32,419 bases of DNA. It comes from Nitrosomonadales bacterium. GTDB lineage: Bacteria; Pseudomonadota; Gammaproteobacteria; Burkholderiales; Gallionellaceae. The position numbers and the translations under genes were made by a program. Under the pieces are notes generated by a model that saw only the letters and a list, made by a program, of their open reading frames with translations, had not been told where the DNA came from and did not search any database. Shown here in pieces: positions 26,101 through 32,419 of this stretch; position 1 is the first letter of the stretch, and the number at the start of each line of letters is the position of its first letter. The DNA lies in assembly GCA_023259065.1 (NCBI GenBank), contig JAHFQY010000027.1, forward strand, positions 1 through 32,419, given 5' to 3'.

Positions 26101-26588
26101 TGAAAGAAGTAGCGGCCTGCTTTGTTCTGCAGCGTAGCGCGGGGAACGACGGCGGGAACGCCACGGCTGTGATTGACGCGGATGACTTCCATGCCATTGG
26201 CGTCAAGGTAGCAGATCTGGTCGTACCAGCCCTTGGCCCTGGACATATTGAGCATGTCCAGCTCTGCCTCCAGGCGTCCGGCCTCGGTGTGCTGATCAAG
26301 ATAACGCAACAGATCGGCATTGCCGGCCAGCAGGCGCAAGTCCGAGACCACAGACTCGAAATCCTGGGTAATGGTGTTGGTCGCCACCTCCAGATGAGCG
26401 GCTTCATTGACCTGCAGCGCAGCAATGTCATCCCTCACATCCACATAGACACCCGCAAAGGTAATCAACAGCAGCAGCGACACTGCGGGCACTGCAAGGC
26501 GCAGGAAATATCTGCCCGTGCCCGGACTTTCACCCTGCAGTCGCTTCATCCATGCCGCAAACGGCCACCGATTATTTATTTTCCTCAC
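23121..26588 (-). CDS. Hybrid sensor histidine kinase: periplasmic sensor, three PAS, HDFNN-type kinase, receiver
   Basis: A membrane sensor kinase of 1155 residues from GTG at 26588, chosen because GGAG lies 5 nt upstream; an in-frame TTG at 26603 has no such site. TM1 at about 33-48, a periplasmic dCache-like sensor (about 50-335), TM2 (about 345-368), then three PAS/PAC domains (about 385-505, 510-630, 640-755), an H-box with His787 in SGVAHDFNNILGAIFGYAE, an HATPase domain (N-box LGINGRDAI, DSGSGIP, GSGMGLAVAHG) and a receiver with Asp1088 in ITDESMPGLSGMD. A CSSC pair at 931-934 lies in the ATPase domain. There is no HPt. It starts 44 nt after the preceding hybrid kinase, so the two are probably one transcript. 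The ligand is unknown. Confidence 0.93.
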   Translation of the reverse strand: MRKINNRWPFAAWMKRLQGESPGTGRYFLRLAVPAVSLLLLITFAGVYVDVRDDIAALQVNEAAHLEVATNTITQDFESVVSDLRLLAGNADLLRYLDQHTEAGRLEAELDMLNMSRAKGWYDQICYLDANGMEVIRVNHSRGVPAVVPRATLQNKAGRYFFQETLKLKRGEVYVSPLDLNTDNGQIEMPYKPMIRFGTPVFDSRGRKQGVVLLNYYGAMLIEHMQASTGTLKADEMLLNREGYWLSSPQENDAWGFMLNKQRSFFNRYPEEWKTISSTVEGSMQTANGVFVFDTVFPLKHGQHHIGTLSASGNTPGLHQAEEYYWKVVSYIPPQLLPGHSLGRYPVAITLFFAALLLIVLASWYLARVMAVRQRLSKQAAASEERWNFALEGAGDGVWDWDVETGAAVYSDLWRSMLGYAGDEIKNKYSEWVARIHPDDLAVVLEVVEAYMAGKGKTMVFEHRLRCKDGSWKWILARGMAVARDANGKPLRLIGTNSDISERKLAEEKSRLNQQLLKTVTDAVPGMVTYWTKDLICAFSNTASMEWFGRSPKEMLGMRAPEVLGEEMYRLNEPLMRKALYGEAQQFERKLSKTNGEVRSVWVQYVPTIVNDKAQGFVVTVTDVTQIKQAEEALRESEQRLRTIFEQVPVGVALVDSLSGQFLNVNQRYCDIVGLSQEQMLAATFQSITHPDDIASGLDYLKQLKSGQISGYSTEKRCIRPDGSVVWVSLSTSALWQPGETPTQHVMVVEDISERKASAARELKLNAQLRQATKMEAIGHLTSGVAHDFNNILGAIFGYAELARHTLKRESAEGPALRYLDSIIVASERAKALVAQMMLFGRNSPVVKENEKSIVLLQPVVKEVVSLLRASVPATITLNLTGLHDDLRVNIQPVQLHQVLLNLGINGRDAIGEYGTINFVLGLREVGKGVCSSCNQDFSGSFVEIAVSDSGSGIPADILPNIFNPFFTTKEVGKGSGMGLAVAHGIVHLAGGHILVETAPGAGTTFRILLPLADAPAQSAATEALRTDDELSLSGLRIMVVDDEVALSMMMEELLSVHGARVNAFNQPQQALAAFMAAPDSVDAVITDESMPGLSGMDMAVQMLALRPQLPIVLCTGYSDKANPEAVAAVGIAGFMYKPVDFNVLIKRIRGLAAK

Positions 26589-26632
26589 TTTATCTCCAGG
26601 CAACCCTTAAGCCCGCACACTCCGGCAAGCGC

Positions 26633-30643
<4,011 letters not shown>

Positions 30644-30680
30644 TGCGGCTTACCCTTGCGTTGCGGTTTCATCAAAAACA

Positions 30681-30757
30681 AACCCCTCCCAACCTCCCCT
30701 TGACAGGGGAGGAGCGGGTTCGGCCCTCCCCCTGTCAAGGGGGAGCTGGAGGGGGTT
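30681..30757. repeat. 77-bp REP-like inverted repeat, copy 2
   Basis: Second copy of the element at 23011-23086. The arms differ at one position (AACCCCTCCCAACC against AACCCCTCCCAGCC) while the centre differs more (GGGTTCGGCCC against GGGCCGGCTC). It fills most of the 128-nt gap between two hybrid kinase genes, 14 nt after the stop of the upstream one. Confidence 0.9.
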
Positions 30758-30771
30758 GGGTTTATCCCTGC

Positions 30772-32419
30772 TCACAATATTTCCTGCTGCAGCGTCTGCT
30801 TGATCTGTTCCACAATCTGCCCCAGCATCGGGCGCATCTGCGCAACGATGCCTTGCGCCCGCTCAAGGTCCTGTTGCTGCTTGCAGCTCTCCAGCGCTTC
30901 GCACAGATCGCCAAAGCTCATGGCGCCCACTGTGCGTGCGGATGATTTGTTGCTGTGCGCCAGTGCGCTGAGTGTTGCCATGTCCCGGCCGGCCAGCGCG
31001 GTTTCTATCCCGGCCATGCTATCGCTCAGCGAGGTCATGAACAACAGGGCATATTTGCGTATTTTCTCCGGCTTGTTGCCAAAGTTGCCGGCTAGACTGC
31101 TCAGGTCTATCAGGCTGCCCGCAGCGCTGTGCGGCGCGACAGCCGGCTCGCGCGCAAGCGGGACGGCGGGCTGTGCACGTTGCGGCAGCCACTTTGCCAG
31201 TTTTGCATACAGCTCACCCGGCCTTACCGGCTTGCTGATGAAATCATTCATGCCCGCCGCTTGGCAGCGCGCCTGGTCGTCACGTCCCACATTGGCGGTC
31301 ATGGCCAGCACCGCCACTCCGGCCATGGCCGGAGTGGTGCGAATAATGTGCGTGGCTTGCAGGCCGTCCATCACCGGCATCTGCACATCCATCAGCACGC
31401 AGTCGAAAGCATGCTCCCGCATCTGCGCGATTGCATCCTGGCCGTTGCTGGCCAGCCACACGACTGCGCCCACTTCCTCAAGCAGACCCATGGCAACCTG
31501 CTGGTTGAACTGGTTGTCCTCCACCAGCAGGATATGCGCACCGTTGATTCTGCCCACGTCAGGCGCCTGTTTCGGAGCGGCCACGTCGAGCGGCTTACTG
31601 GCAAGCTGCAGCCGCACGCTGAACCAGAAGGTGCTGCCCCGACCGGGTTGGCTGCTCACCCCCACCTCGCCCCCCATCAGCTCGGCCAGCTGTTTGCTAA
31701 TGGCCAGCCCCAGGCCGGTACCACCGTATTTGCGCGTGGTGGAAGCGTCTGCCTGCTGGAATTTGTTGAAGATATGAGCAAGCTGTTCATGGCTCATGCC
31801 GATGCCGTGATCCTCGACTTCAAAGCGCACCAGTACACCCTCCCCATCCGCAGCCAGACTGCGTGCACGCACCGTAATTTCACCGGCGGGAGTGAATTTG
31901 ATGGCGTTACTGAGGTAGTTAAGCAGCACCTGGCTGAGCCGCGTGGTATCGCCGCGCAGTGACTGCAACAAGCCGGTGTCCACTTCCAGCTTCAGTGTCA
32001 GCCCTTTGCGGCTGGCGCTCTCTGCCATCTGGCTGGTGAGATTCTCCAGCATCTTGCCCGGCTCGAAATCGACCAGCTCAAGATTGAGTTTGCCCGCTTC
32101 AATCTTGGAAAAATCCAGGATGTCATTGATGATGCCCAGCAGGTGCTCGCCGGACTGGTTGATCTTGCGTATATAGTCGAGCTGTTTGGGGTCTGCCTCG
32201 TTACGCAGCGCCAGGTGCGACATGCCGATGATGCTGTTCATCGGCGTGCGGATTTCATGGCTCATGTTGGATAGAAATTCGCTCTTGGCCTGGTTGGCGG
32301 CCTCGGCCTGTTCCTTGGCGATGGCCAGCTCGCGAGTACGCTCCTGCACGCGGCTCTCCAGGCTGGCATTCAAGTTGAGCAGCTCGCGCTCGGCCTGCTT
32401 GCGTGCGGTGACATCTATG
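30772..32419 (-). CDS. Hybrid sensor histidine kinase with receiver and HPt, N-terminus outside window
   Basis: The C-terminal 548 or so residues of a hybrid kinase that enters from beyond the window end. The first visible residues ([14 protein letters not shown]) are the end of a PAS/PAC domain, so the gene does not start at the TTG at 32373. Then come a coiled coil, HisKA ([19 protein letters not shown]), HATPase ([29 protein letters not shown]), a receiver ([24 protein letters not shown]) and an HPt ([24 protein letters not shown]). Order and sequence closely parallel the kinase at 26633, which points to a tandem duplication. Both should run a His-Asp-His phosphorelay. The partner regulator is not in the window. 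Confidence 0.93.
   Translation of the reverse strand, partial: IDVTARKQAERELLNLNASLESRVQERTRELAIAKEQAEAANQAKSEFLSNMSHEIRTPMNSIIGMSHLALRNEADPKQLDYIRKINQSGEHLLGIINDILDFSKIEAGKLNLELVDFEPGKMLENLTSQMAESASRKGLTLKLEVDTGLLQSLRGDTTRLSQVLLNYLSNAIKFTPAGEITVRARSLAADGEGVLVRFEVEDHGIGMSHEQLAHIFNKFQQADASTTRKYGGTGLGLAISKQLAELMGGEVGVSSQPGRGSTFWFSVRLQLASKPLDVAAPKQAPDVGRINGAHILLVEDNQFNQQVAMGLLEEVGAVVWLASNGQDAIAQMREHAFDCVLMDVQMPVMDGLQATHIIRTTPAMAGVAVLAMTANVGRDDQARCQAAGMNDFISKPVRPGELYAKLAKWLPQRAQPAVPLAREPAVAPHSAAGSLIDLSSLAGNFGNKPEKIRKYALLFMTSLSDSMAGIETALAGRDMATLSALAHSNKSSARTVGAMSFGDLCEALESCKQQQDLERAQGIVAQMRPMLGQIVEQIKQTLQQEIL

Noticed and set aside
30644-30945. Plus-strand open frame over the REP element (NLPLTGEERV...)
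   Set aside because: It is only the translation of the inverted repeat and of the antisense of the hybrid kinase gene.

Overview
The window looks like chromosome of a motile betaproteobacterium. The support is the rpsU-yqeY-dnaG-rpoD order, an enteric-style CheY/CheZ pair together with CheV proteins, FlhDC as flagellar master regulator, and repeats of the pyrimidine/purine-rich REP type seen in this class. A member of Nitrosomonadales (Gallionella/Sideroxydans- or Methylophilus-like) is my best guess from general appearance, not from a search. Nearly every gene is on the minus strand, so transcription runs from high to low coordinates.

Right part (32.4-23.1 kb): three large sensor histidine kinases in a row. 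Two are closely similar ArcB/BarA-like hybrid kinases with HisKA, ATPase, receiver and HPt domains (30772-32419, cut by the window edge, and 26633-30643, with a MASE3-like membrane sensor and four PAS domains). The third (23121-26588) has a periplasmic sensor, three PAS domains, a kinase core with an H-D-F-N-N H-box, and a receiver. No DNA-binding output regulator lies beside them. Two copies of a 76/77-bp inverted repeat sit at 30681-30757 and 23011-23086.

Middle (22.9-18.1 kb): the macromolecular synthesis operon rpsU-yqeY-dnaG-rpoD, with a promoter before rpsU, a hairpin after rpsU and a -10 element before rpoD. A CAT-anticodon tRNA starts 6 nt after the rpoD stop. A perfect 22-bp stem reaching into the tRNA CCA end closes the unit.

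Accessory patch (18.05-15.5 kb): an XRE-type regulator plus an AbiEii-like nucleotidyltransferase on the plus strand, a small membrane protein on the minus strand, a ParD-like/RelE-like toxin-antitoxin pair on the minus strand, and a small Cys-tailed hypothetical protein on the plus strand. Both TA modules have well-formed sigma70 promoters with palindromes on them.

Left part (15.2-0 kb): flhD-flhC, motA-motB, a chemoreceptor with a FliA-type promoter, two cheV genes, cheY-cheZ-cheA, then a second set: a short-loop membrane MCP, a second CheY, a second CheA whose P2 region is replaced by four Y-G-F-F motifs at an exact 19-residue period, and a PAS-containing receptor cut by the window start. 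FlhDC would switch on the flagellar regulon, MotAB power the motor, the receptors and CheV/CheA phosphorylate CheY, and CheZ removes the phosphate. CheW, CheR and CheB are not in the window.

The points most worth follow-up are the CheA repeat linker, the tandem operator-like boxes upstream of flhD, the XRE/nucleotidyltransferase module with its operator and probably leaderless mRNA, and the rpoD-tRNA junction.
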